NCBI GenBank assembly: GCA_003230535.1
Contig: QIEW01000243.1
Location: forward strand, 1 to 5,639
Reading direction: 5' to 3'
Length of the DNA stretch: 5,639 nt
Origin: a bacterium
Lineage (GTDB): Bacteria; SZUA-182; SZUA-191
The notes below the pieces were generated by a model. The model saw only the letters and a program-made list of their open reading frames with translations. It was not told where the DNA came from and did not search any database. A program made the position numbers and the translations under genes. Shown here piece by piece: positions 1 to 5,416 of this stretch (its first letter is position 1; every line of letters begins with the position of its first letter).

Positions 1-103
1 GTTCCCTCCCCCTTGATGGGGGAGGTTAGGTGGGGGTGAAGGGTAGCTCAAGAGGTTCCCCCTCCCCTTGATCCCCTCCCACCAAGGGAGGGGGAAAAAG
101 GAA
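1..103. repeat. C/G-rich palindromic intergenic repeat, two hairpin units
   Basis: Two purine/pyrimidine-skewed hairpins lie side by side. Unit A pairs CCTCCCCC (5-12) with GGGGGAGG (18-25), a perfect 8-bp stem around the loop TTGAT. Unit B pairs TTCCCCCTCCCCTT (56-69) with AAGGGAGGGGGAA (84-96), perfect apart from one bulged C. Both contain the core CTCCCC(C)TTGAT, so they look like two copies or pieces of one dispersed repeat family. Elements of this look are frequent between genes in some anaerobe genomes (general knowledge). No coding potential is visible. The left limit is the window edge, so the element may continue outside. Confidence 0.7.
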
Positions 104-130
104 ATTCCTTGTATCTATACGTTTAAATTA

Positions 131-232
131 TTAACCGCGGAGGACACAGAGAGCGCGGAGGATAAACCAATTGTTTTTCAATGAGTTGCAGAAGCACTAC
201 TCTCTGTGGCCTCTGCGTTCTCTGCGGTTAAA
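131..232. repeat. Inverted-repeat element with TTAACCGC...GCGGTTAA arms
   Basis: The left arm (131-161) begins TTAACCGCGGAGGACACAGA and the right arm (199-232) ends TCTCTGCGGTTAAA. The reverse complement of the right arm reads TTAACCGCAGAGAACGCAGA, then GGCCACAGAGAG. The arms are therefore imperfect inverted copies around an AT-rich centre of about 37 bases. Both arms carry the short internal unit (A)CAGAG / GCAGAGG in tandem. The layout resembles a non-coding miniature element or dispersed intergenic palindrome. No open reading frame lies inside, and no target-site duplication was recognised. Confidence 0.7.
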
Positions 233-294
233 ATCACCGAGCCTTGGTCAGTATTTTAGTTTGCCGTAACATGAGATTTTAATATATAGAGCTT

Positions 295-415
295 CTTGCA
301 AAACTAGCTTAGGTTGTCATTCCTGCGAAAGCGGGAATCCATAAGTTGCTGATTTTATACAATCTGGATTCCCGATAAAAGCGCTCGGGAATGACATTTT
401 GGAGACTTTTGCAAG
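295..415. repeat. MITE-like palindromic element (GTCATTCC...GGAATGAC)
   Basis: This is a nested palindrome. The outermost arms are CTTGCAAAA (295-303) and TTTTGCAAG (407-415), a perfect 9-bp match. The next pair is GTCATTCC (316-323) with GGAATGAC (388-395), then GGGAATCCA (333-341) with TGGATTCCC (365-373). Each half also holds a small hairpin of its own: CCTGCGAAAGCGGG on the left, and CCCGA...TCGGG at 371-389 on the right. The whole 121-base unit could fold into one long stem or a cruciform. The core resembles widespread GTCATTCCCGCGAAAGCGGGAATCC-type dispersed repeats, including the ATTCCC/GGGAAT logic of neisserial dRS3. It is non-coding and was presumably spread by a transposase acting in trans (inference). 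Confidence 0.8.
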
Positions 416-616
416 TACCTCATATAAAGTGGTATTTCACCCGTGAGGGGGGGGGAATAAGGCCGTAGCTTCAACTGTTACGATTCAGCTTTTTCGTTAT
501 GTTGCTGTAAAGTTGGAACCCCACCGGTAGAAATGCCATAAGGGGGGTCTCTAATGGAAATGTCGGGAGCAACACCATATTATTTTTCATAGACAGTCCT
601 ATCTATTACAAAAATT
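416..616. other. Intergenic stretch without a gene
   Basis: I see no gene between the palindromic element and the cyclophilin gene. It holds a run of nine G at 447-455, a short complementary pair ACCCC (518-522) / GGGGT (544-548) too weak to call a structure, and only very short open frames without ribosome binding sites. Together with the three repeat elements at 1-415, it makes a non-coding block of about 630 bases. Confidence 0.6.
555..583 (+). promoter_or_regulatory. Possible sigma-70-type promoter for the cyclophilin gene
   Basis: TATTAT (578-583) matches the -10 consensus at five of six bases. TGGAAA (555-560) matches the -35 consensus at four of six, with a 17-base spacer. A start near 590 would give an untranslated leader of about 39 bases carrying the strong ribosome binding site. 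The match is weak and based only on consensus reading, in an AT-rich stretch where chance hits are common. Confidence 0.25.
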
Positions 617-624
617 AAGGAGGT
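617..624 (+). promoter_or_regulatory. Ribosome binding site of the cyclophilin gene
   Basis: AAGGAGGT lies four bases before the ATG at 629. It fixes the start of the cyclophilin gene even though the frame is broken downstream, and it suggests the gene was expressed until recently. Confidence 0.75.
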
Positions 625-628
625 TGGA

Positions 629-1217
629 ATGAATAGTCTTTATCGATGGATTATGGTCAGTTTGTCTTTTATTGTTTCCCTGTCTCTCTTTACCTGTACC
701 CAAGCCGAGGCCGGCCCTAATCCCCAAGCGCTTATAAAGACCAGCATGGGAGACATCAAGCTGGAACTCAATTCGGATAAGGCTCCTATTTCGGTAGAAA
801 ATTTCTTGGTATATAAAGAGCGGTTCTTATAACGGCACCATTTTCCATCGAGTCATTCCAAATTTTATGATCCAGGGGGGAGGGTTTAAACCGGATATGA
901 CCCAAAAGTCTACCCAGCCCCCGATTAAAAACGAGGCCGGTAATGGTTTGCATAATGACCGCGGGACTGTGGCGATGGCGCGCACTTCAGTAGTCGATAG
1001 CGCCACCTCGCAATTCTTTATTAATCTCAAAGATAATCCTTTTCTAAATCAGAGGGATAAAACCGCCCGGGGGTTTGGTTATGCCGTCTTTGGTAAGGTA
1101 ATAGAGGGTATGGATATAGTAGATAAGATAGCTCGTGTAAAGACAACCGCTAAGGGGATGTACCGTGATGTGCCGGCAGAAACAGTGACGATCAAATCCG
1201 TGGAATTGGTTAAGTAA
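629..1217 (+). pseudogene. Exported cyclophilin-type peptidyl-prolyl cis-trans isomerase, frameshifted
   Basis: Cyclophilins catalyse cis-trans isomerisation of X-Pro bonds and assist protein folding. The first 67 codons hold a signal peptide (hydrophobic run MVSLSFIVSLSLF, then a likely signal peptidase I site after AEA near residue 29) and the opening strands KTSMGDIKLELN...[11 protein letters not shown]. That frame then hits TAA at 830-832. The +1 frame continues the same domain without loss: [57 protein letters not shown], ending at 1217. The active-site Arg of FHR is at 849-851. Aligned to E. coli PpiB (NFLDYCREGFYN), the gene lacks two bases in the TATATA run at 810-815. Adding one TA gives [10 protein letters not shown] and an intact 196-residue protein, normal for secreted PpiA-like enzymes. 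As written it makes only a truncated exported peptide. The shift could be a real mutation or a sequencing error. The later ATG at 867 has no ribosome binding site and would omit the catalytic Arg, so it is not an independent gene. Confidence 0.9.
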
Positions 1218-1268
1218 ATTCCAGCATCTGTTGTAGCAAGATGTCGTCCACCCTTCTAATTTGATAGA

Positions 1269-2642
1269 ATGGCTAAGCAAAAGACGCATTTCAGTTGTCA
1301 GACTTGTGGGTATCAGGCTCCCAAGTGGCTGGGACGCTGTCCGGGTTGCGGCGAGTGGGACAGCTTCCTGGAGGAGGTGTCTTCCGCCCCAAAGTTGGGT
1401 TTGGGAGCTATCGGATCGGGGCCTGGCCCCCAACTATTGCATCTGGTGGAGACCAGCGCCGAGCCCAGGTTTTCTACCATGATAGGAGAGTTTGACCGGG
1501 TGTTGGGAGGGGGAGTGGTACCGGGCTCGGTAGTCCTGCTGGGCGGGGACCCGGGAATTGGCAAGTCTACCTTGCTTTTGCAGGTATGTGCCAGGATATC
1601 GGAGGTATCGGGTTCGGTATTGTATGTCTCCGGCGAGGAATCTACCTCCCAAATTAAACTCCGGGCTCAGCGCCTGGGATTAGGCACACAAGCGCTTTAT
1701 CTTTCCTGTGAGACCATCCTGGAGGTTATCAAAGAACAAGCGGCATCATTGAAGCCGCAAGTATTGGTAATAGACTCCATCCAGACCACTTATACCCCCC
1801 GGCTTACCTCCACACCAGGCAGCCTGGCCCAAGTCCGGCAAGTAACTCATGAACTGCTCACTCTTGCCAAACGGGAGGGGATCAGCTGCTTCCTCGTCGG
1901 CCATGTTACCAAGGATGGGGCGATTGCCGGGCCGCGCGCCCTGGAGCATATGGTGGACACCGTGCTCTACCTGGAGGGTGAGCGCTACTATAGCTACCGC
2001 ATCTTACGGGCCGCCAAGAACCGCTTTGGGGCTACTTCTGAAATAGGCGTATTTGAGATGCGGGGAACGGGACTGGAGGAAATTCTCAACCCGTCGGAGG
2101 TGTTTTTAGCGGAGCGTTCTCCGGGCAACTCCGGTTCGGCGGTCGTAGCCACATTGGAGGGCACCCGGCCTCTCCTGGTGGAGCTGCAAGCGCTGGTCGC
2201 CCAAGATATATCTAACATTCCCCGGCGGCACGCCACCGGCCTGGATCTAAACCGGTTCATGCTGCTTTTAGCGGTAATTAAGAACCGCCTGGGTCTGCAT
2301 CTGCATAATCTGGATGTATTCATTAATGTAGCCGGCGGTATCCGCCTGGATGAACCGGCGGCGGATTTGGGGCTGTTGCTGGCGGTAGTCTCCAGCTTCC
2401 GCAGGGAACCTATCCCACAAGACTTGGTGGCAATTGGTGAAATCGGCCTGGGAGGGGAGATCCGCGGAGTAACTCAGATAGAAGCCCGCCTAAAAGAGGC
2501 CGCCAAGCTCGGCTTTAGCCGCTGCCTCCTCCCTAAGAGCAACCTCAACAAGCTGGATGCTACGGAATTAAATGCTTCCCTCACCTTGGAACTGCTGGGA
2601 GTGCGGCAAGCCGGGGAAGCCCTGGAAGTAGTGTTTGGGTAA
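1269..2642 (+). CDS. radA: DNA repair protein RadA (Sms)
   Basis: RadA is a hexameric RecA-related ATPase that drives branch migration of recombination intermediates with RecA in the cytoplasm. The 457-residue length is normal (E. coli about 460). Domains in order: an N-terminal C4 zinc finger (C10-x2-C13, C24-x2-C27, with the typical GYQAPKWLGRCPGCGEW); a RecA-like ATPase core with Walker A GGDPGIGKST (92-101) and Walker B VLVIDS (165-170); the RadA signature KNRFG (250-254); and a C-terminal Lon-protease-like domain from about residue 280. In that last domain the position of Lon's catalytic Ser is Ala (DEPAADLG, 361-368), as expected for the non-proteolytic RadA domain. The ATG at 1269 gives the standard N-terminus MAKQKTHFSCQTCG. 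No convincing Shine-Dalgarno sequence precedes it, which is unlike its neighbours. It lies 51 bases after the cyclophilin frame on the same strand, so cotranscription is possible but unproven. No terminator is visible after it. Confidence 0.97.
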   Translation: MAKQKTHFSCQTCGYQAPKWLGRCPGCGEWDSFLEEVSSAPKLGLGAIGSGPGPQLLHLVETSAEPRFSTMIGEFDRVLGGGVVPGSVVLLGGDPGIGKSTLLLQVCARISEVSGSVLYVSGEESTSQIKLRAQRLGLGTQALYLSCETILEVIKEQAASLKPQVLVIDSIQTTYTPRLTSTPGSLAQVRQVTHELLTLAKREGISCFLVGHVTKDGAIAGPRALEHMVDTVLYLEGERYYSYRILRAAKNRFGATSEIGVFEMRGTGLEEILNPSEVFLAERSPGNSGSAVVATLEGTRPLLVELQALVAQDISNIPRRHATGLDLNRFMLLLAVIKNRLGLHLHNLDVFINVAGGIRLDEPAADLGLLLAVVSSFRREPIPQDLVAIGEIGLGGEIRGVTQIEARLKEAAKLGFSRCLLPKSNLNKLDATELNASLTLELLGVRQAGEALEVVFG

Positions 2643-2749
2643 GTGGCTAGCGTTTCAGCCATAATAATTACCTGACTAAAACCTGGGAATTAGTGGGATT
2701 TCGGCGTTTTCCATTAAATTTTTTGATGACCTTGGAACAATGTTCTGGT

Positions 2750-3016
2750 ATGTTTAAATATACGGCCTATTTTGAAAAAGATATCTCGGCAAAGAGGCCC
2801 TACATAAGAAAAGAATGGTGTGAACGGGTTGTTTTTTCCAGGGAGTATATGATAGGGCAACCTGATGGGAGATTTCGTTTTTGGGGACGAATTCCCGAAT
2901 ACGGAAATAGATTTCTTCGCGTCGTGACATTGTCGGATCAGAAAACAATTCACAACGCTTTCTTTGATAGAGATTTTAAGGGGGTGCTAAAATATGCGGT
3001 TAAGTTATCACGCTGA
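2750..3016 (+). CDS. DUF4258-like small protein, candidate toxin of a DUF4258/DUF2283 pair
   Basis: The 88-residue product has no established function. From memory of the family it resembles DUF4258-type proteins often found beside DUF2283 genes. Visible features are the basic segment RPYIRKEWCERVV (16-28), QPDGRFRFWGRIPEYG (37-52), the strand FLRVVTL (55-61) and IHNAFFDRDF (67-76). The charged alpha-then-beta order and small size recall RelE/BrnT-like toxins (inference only). Start choice is uncertain. The frame is open from a GTG at 2693 (107 residues) with another ATG at 2726. I prefer the ATG at 2750 because MFKYTAYFEKD is where the recognisable family sequence begins, although its upstream GGAA is weak. 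The last 23 bases overlap the next gene, so the two are probably translationally coupled. Base composition is AT-richer than radA or pgk, in keeping with an acquired module. Confidence 0.75.
   Translation: MFKYTAYFEKDISAKRPYIRKEWCERVVFSREYMIGQPDGRFRFWGRIPEYGNRFLRVVTLSDQKTIHNAFFDRDFKGVLKYAVKLSR
2978..2986 (+). promoter_or_regulatory. Ribosome binding site of the DUF2283 gene, inside the upstream gene
   Basis: AAGGGGGTG sits seven bases before the ATG at 2994 and within the end of the DUF4258-like frame. Its position means the downstream gene can be translated from the same transcript and may be coupled to passage of ribosomes over the upstream gene. Confidence 0.7.
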
Positions 3017-3206
3017 CACCGATTCGCTTTATATTCACCTTGTAGAGCGTCCCGGGGTAGAAGCGCGTGAGGTTGCTCAGGGAGTGGTAGTCGACTTTGA
3101 TGCGGAGGGAAAACCGGTCGGCATAGATATTGACCATGCCCAAAGCATTCTCGATCTTACTACCCTTGAGGCAGAGTCCCTGCCTCTCAAAGTGAAGACC
3201 GCCTGA
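2994..3206 (+). CDS. DUF2283 family protein, candidate antitoxin
   Basis: The 70-residue product matches the compact DUF2283 pattern: an N-terminal strand-turn-strand YHADTDSLYIHLVERP (5-20), a central VAQGVVVDFDAEGKPVGIDI (27-46), and a C-terminal tail. In this family the (E/A)TDSLYI and V(V/L)DFDxxGxxVGIxI segments are the recognisable core. The biochemical role is not established. Because such genes recur directly behind a small DUF4258-like gene, with overlapping frames as here (23 bases), an antitoxin or partner role is inferred from context. The ATG at 2994 is supported by AAGGGGGTG seven bases upstream. The protein is acidic in the middle and basic at the end (LKVKTA), has no DNA-binding motif I can recognise, and has no membrane segment. 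Confidence 0.85.
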   Translation: MRLSYHADTDSLYIHLVERPGVEAREVAQGVVVDFDAEGKPVGIDIDHAQSILDLTTLEAESLPLKVKTA

Positions 3207-3410
3207 TGTAGTGGAGGGTGGTAATATACTTTGGCTAACGCCGTTTCCTTGGCGAAAAGCCGAATTTTTGCGGGTTAGGCAAACTACCCTGTTCTTGCGG
3301 TTCGCTTTTGCTTCCCTAAATGCCTTCACACTTTGTAAATAGGCAGAACGCTAAGCAAAATGCCATGCCTTAAGAAAATAAAACGTCTGATTTCCATGTT
3401 TGGCTGAGAG

Positions 3411-3420
3411 AAAGGGGGTT
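3411..3420 (+). promoter_or_regulatory. Ribosome binding site that fixes the hicB start
   Basis: AAAGGGGGTT lies six bases before the ATG at 3427. It rules in that ATG over the in-frame TTG at 3400, which has no such signal and would add nine residues that the family lacks. Confidence 0.7.
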
Positions 3421-3426
3421 ACTTTT

Positions 3427-3651
3427 ATGAAGCAATATAAGATTATAGTAGAAAAACATCCTGACGGGTATGTGGCCTATCCTTTAGGGATTAAAGGGAT
3501 TGTAGTCGGGGAAGGGGATACTTATGAAGAGGCCCTTGCGGATGTGAAATCTGCCATCCGATTTCATATTGAGACCTTTGGCGAGGATGTTCTTGATATT
3601 GACCCACCAATACTTGAAGCATTTGTGGCTGAGGCAGGAGTGGAAGCTTAA
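3427..3651 (+). CDS. hicB: HicB family antitoxin (short form)
   Basis: HicB neutralises the HicA mRNA interferase by binding it. The 74-residue product shows the HicB partial RNase H-like fold pattern: strands KQYKIIVEK (2-10) and GYVAYPLGIKGIVVGEG (14-30), then the hallmark GDTYEEALADVKSAIRFHIE helix (30-49) and a short tail. It stops there, with no C-terminal helix-turn-helix or ribbon-helix-helix domain such as longer HicB proteins carry. If the module regulates its own promoter, that must involve another surface or factor (inference). The gene comes before hicA, the reverse of the E. coli hicA-hicB order, and its TAA overlaps the hicA ATG by one base. About 190 non-coding bases precede it, where a promoter would be expected; I found only poor matches. 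A second, truncated copy of the helix region lies at 4130-4183. Confidence 0.9.
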   Translation: MKQYKIIVEKHPDGYVAYPLGIKGIVVGEGDTYEEALADVKSAIRFHIETFGEDVLDIDPPILEAFVAEAGVEA

Positions 3652-3890
3652 TGGATAAGTTTCCTGTTGATGCGCCAAAACGGAGAGTGGTTAAAGCGCT
3701 TGAGAGTTTGGGGTTTCATATAGTCCGGGAAAAGGAGCACATTTCTATGGCACGGGAGAACCCAGACGGAAGCAAAACTCCCTTAACCATGCCAAATCAT
3801 CCTAAAATAAAAGCTTCCACCTTGAGAACGATCTGTACCCAAGCTGGAATCTCAAGAGATGAGTTTCTTGGTACTTATGAAAAAACCTGA
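3651..3890 (+). CDS. hicA: HicA family toxin (mRNA interferase)
   Basis: HicA toxins are small double-stranded-RNA-binding-fold proteins that cleave mRNA and halt growth unless held by HicB. The 79-residue product has the family layout: helix KRRVVKALESLGFHIVR (10-26), the strand carrying the likely catalytic His (REKEHISMAR, His30), strand TPLTMPNHPKIKASTL (43-58), and the final helix LRTICTQAGISRDEFLGTYE. The REKEHISM form replaces the more familiar KGSHH motif, so this is the subfamily in which a single His stands at that point. All key segments are present and the frame is intact, so the toxin looks functional. The ATG at 3651 overlaps the hicB stop (TAATG), which keeps toxin synthesis dependent on antitoxin translation. 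No terminator is visible after it. Confidence 0.92.
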   Translation: MDKFPVDAPKRRVVKALESLGFHIVREKEHISMARENPDGSKTPLTMPNHPKIKASTLRTICTQAGISRDEFLGTYEKT

Positions 3891-3944
3891 TGGTTTAATG
3901 ATTTAGTTCACTAGCCAAAAGGTTATAATGGTTGGAGATGGGTG

Positions 3945-4136
3945 GTGAAGTGTATCCAATTTGTTATGGATGATGAGGGCAAGAAGACGGCGGTATTGAT
4001 AGACCTCAAAGAGTGGGGTGAACTCTGGGAGGACTTTTATGATAGCCTGATTGCCAAAGGCCGCTCCCAAGAGCCTAGAGAATCTCTGGAGTCGGTCAAG
4101 AGGCAACTTCGTAGGCAAGGCAGGTTTTTGATGTAA
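3945..4136 (+). CDS. Orphan Phd/RelB-like antitoxin
   Basis: The product is about 63 residues: MKCIQFVMDDEGKKTAVLID, LKEWGELWEDFYD, then SQEPRESLESVKRQLRRQGRF. The pattern of a strand with a DExGxKxAVxI turn, a helix with the EWxxLxEDxxD motif, and a C-terminal helix of SLExVKRxL type is typical of small antitoxins that partner RelE-type toxins (family knowledge; the exact family is not certain). The start is ambiguous between consecutive GTG codons at 3942 and 3945. GGAG at 3934-3937 is seven bases from the second, so I chose it; there is no ATG in frame. The partner toxin expected downstream is missing. Instead a fragment of another hicB begins in the stop-codon region, and then pgk follows. 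The gene may be a relic or may act in trans on a toxin elsewhere. Confidence 0.72.
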   Translation: MKCIQFVMDDEGKKTAVLIDLKEWGELWEDFYDSLIAKGRSQEPRESLESVKRQLRRQGRFLM

Positions 4137-4183
4137 AATCTGGAATTCAGTTTCATATTGAAATATTAGGCAAAGATGATTAA
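4130..4183 (+). pseudogene. Truncated hicB remnant
   Basis: Read in frame from 4130, this segment encodes DVKSGIQFHIEILGKDD and then TAA. It aligns without gaps to residues 39-55 of the intact HicB at 3427-3651 (DVKSAIRFHIETFGEDV), with 11 of 17 residues identical. The DNA (4130-4180 against 3541-3591) matches at 38 of 51 bases by hand count. The upstream part of the gene is gone: the frame is closed by TAG at 4112-4114, and the bases before 4130 belong to the end of the orphan antitoxin gene, whose TAA (4134-4136) lies within the fragment. It has no start codon or ribosome binding site of its own. It is best read as the 3' scar of a second hicB cut off when the antitoxin gene was joined to it. 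Confidence 0.7.
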
Positions 4184-4186
4184 TAG

Positions 4187-4193
4187 AAGGAGG
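4187..4193 (+). promoter_or_regulatory. Ribosome binding site that fixes the TTG start of pgk
   Basis: A perfect AAGGAGG stands eight bases before the TTG at 4202. The translated product from that TTG (MEKLVITNLELKGKRLFIRADFN) has the normal phosphoglycerate kinase N-terminus. The next in-frame ATG comes too late, so the rare start codon is well supported. Confidence 0.85.
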
Positions 4194-4201
4194 CGGATAA
4201 A

Positions 4202-5416
4202 TTGGAAAAGCTGGTGATTACTAATCTGGAACTCAAAGGGAAGCGGTTGTTTATTCGGGCGGATTTTAATGTGCCGTTGGATGCGGATGGCAAGATTACT
4301 GATGACACCCGTATCCGGGCGGTACTTCCTACGGTAAACTATGCCCTGGAGGCGGGGGCCAAAATTATTTTGGCATCGCACCTGGGACGTCCCCAAGGGG
4401 CTGATCCCAAGTTTAGCTTAGCGCCGGTCGCCCGCCGTCTGTCCCTGTGGCTGGGCCGGGAGGTGACTTTACTTCCCGATTGTGTGGGGGAAGAGGTGGA
4501 AGAAAGGGTCAGGAAGATGCGGCCGGGAGAGGTTGTGTTATTGGAAAACCTACGCTTCCATGCCGGCGAGGGGAAAAATGACGACGCTTTTAGTAAGCAG
4601 CTGGCTTCTCTGGCGGAGGTGTATGTCAATGATGCTTTTGCCACCGCCCACCGCTGTCATGCCTCCAATGTAGGGATTACCAGGCACCTGCCTTGTGCGG
4701 CGGCCGGGTTCCTGCTCCGGAAAGAGGTAGACTATTTCAGTAAAGCCATGCAGAACCCTAAGCGGCCAATGGTGGCGATTTTAGGGGGGGCTAAAGTTTC
4801 GGATAAGATTGGAGCGGTCAGGTTCCTGCTCCAGCGGGTGGATAAGATAATTATTGGCGGTGGGATGGCTTTTACTTTCCTGAAAGCTCAAGGGGTGGAT
4901 GTGGGCAGGTCATTGGTTGATGAGGCGCTGATCCCTGAAGCTATAGAAGCTATGAGGATTGCCAAAGAGAGAAATGTTAAATTTTATCTGCCGGTGGATT
5001 GCGTGGCCGCCGAAAAAATTGATATTTCTGTAGCAAGAGCCGAGGTGCCGGTACAAGAAATACCATCGGGGTGGCTGGGCTTGGACATTGGCAGGGCAAG
5101 CGTTACCTTGTTTTCAGAGGCGCTGGCCGACGCCAAAACCATTATCTGGAATGGGCCGATGGGAGTGTTTGAGCTGGAGCCTTTCGGCCGCGGCACATCG
5201 TTTATGGCCAGGATGGTGGCCGATGCCACTGCTATCCGTGCCTTGAGCATCGTCGGCGGCGGCGATACGGATGTGATTATGCACCAGGAAGGGCTGACCT
5301 ATAGCATCTCTTATATGTCTACCGGCGGAGGAGCCTTCCTTGAACTCCTCAAAGGAAAAAATCTGCCCGGTGTGGAAGCGCTGACAGATAAAGCGGCCGC
5401 GCCGCAGATAATTTAG
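4202..5416 (+). CDS. pgk: Phosphoglycerate kinase
   Basis: This cytoplasmic enzyme transfers phosphate between 1,3-bisphosphoglycerate and ADP to give 3-phosphoglycerate and ATP in glycolysis, and runs in reverse in gluconeogenesis or carbon fixation. The 404-residue length is normal. The N-terminal, substrate-binding domain shows RADFNVPL (19-26, with Asp21 and Asn23), the basic-patch arginines of DDTRIRA (34-40), SHLGRP (59-64), LLENLRFH (113-120, Arg118) and AFATAHR (145-151, Arg151). The C-terminal, nucleotide-binding domain shows ILGGAKVSDKI (193-203, with Lys198 and Lys202), IIGGGMAFTFL (217-227), WNGPMGVFE (316-324), IVGGGDT (350-356) and STGGGAFLE (373-381). All expected catalytic residues are present. 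Translation starts at TTG behind AAGGAGG. It is not beside gap or tpi, which often neighbour pgk, at least within this window. No promoter was recognised in the short gap before it, so it may be read from the island upstream or from an unseen site. Confidence 0.98.
   Translation: MEKLVITNLELKGKRLFIRADFNVPLDADGKITDDTRIRAVLPTVNYALEAGAKIILASHLGRPQGADPKFSLAPVARRLSLWLGREVTLLPDCVGEEVEERVRKMRPGEVVLLENLRFHAGEGKNDDAFSKQLASLAEVYVNDAFATAHRCHASNVGITRHLPCAAAGFLLRKEVDYFSKAMQNPKRPMVAILGGAKVSDKIGAVRFLLQRVDKIIIGGGMAFTFLKAQGVDVGRSLVDEALIPEAIEAMRIAKERNVKFYLPVDCVAAEKIDISVARAEVPVQEIPSGWLGLDIGRASVTLFSEALADAKTIIWNGPMGVFELEPFGRGTSFMARMVADATAIRALSIVGGGDTDVIMHQEGLTYSISYMSTGGGAFLELLKGKNLPGVEALTDKAAAPQII

Noticed and set aside
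1-420. CRISPR array
   Set aside because: The repeats are inverted palindromes of different families, not regularly spaced direct repeats with unique spacers.
867-1217. Separate gene starting at MIQGGGF
   Set aside because: It is the C-terminal part of the frameshifted cyclophilin. It has no ribosome binding site, and the catalytic Arg of FHR lies upstream of this ATG.
1265-1270. TAGAAT as a radA promoter element
   Set aside because: It overlaps the radA start codon, so it cannot drive that gene.
1044-1433. Long minus-strand open frames across the cyclophilin/radA region and within radA and pgk
   Set aside because: They overlap strongly conserved plus-strand genes, have no family-like sequence and no ribosome binding sites. 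They are shadow frames.
2693-2749. Longer DUF4258-like protein from GTG at 2693
   Set aside because: The extra 19 residues do not look like the family and the start signal is no better. I kept the ATG at 2750 but cannot exclude the GTG.
3207-3399. Terminator or small RNA between the DUF2283 gene and hicB
   Set aside because: The hairpins seen, such as CGCC/GGCG near 3240-3255, have only 3-4 bp stems, and no convincing stem plus T run occurs.
3924-3929. Perfect TATAAT as a -10 box for the orphan antitoxin
   Set aside because: A transcript from it would begin at about 3936, on top of the GGAG ribosome binding site, and no good -35 box lies 16-18 bases upstream. It is likely a chance match.
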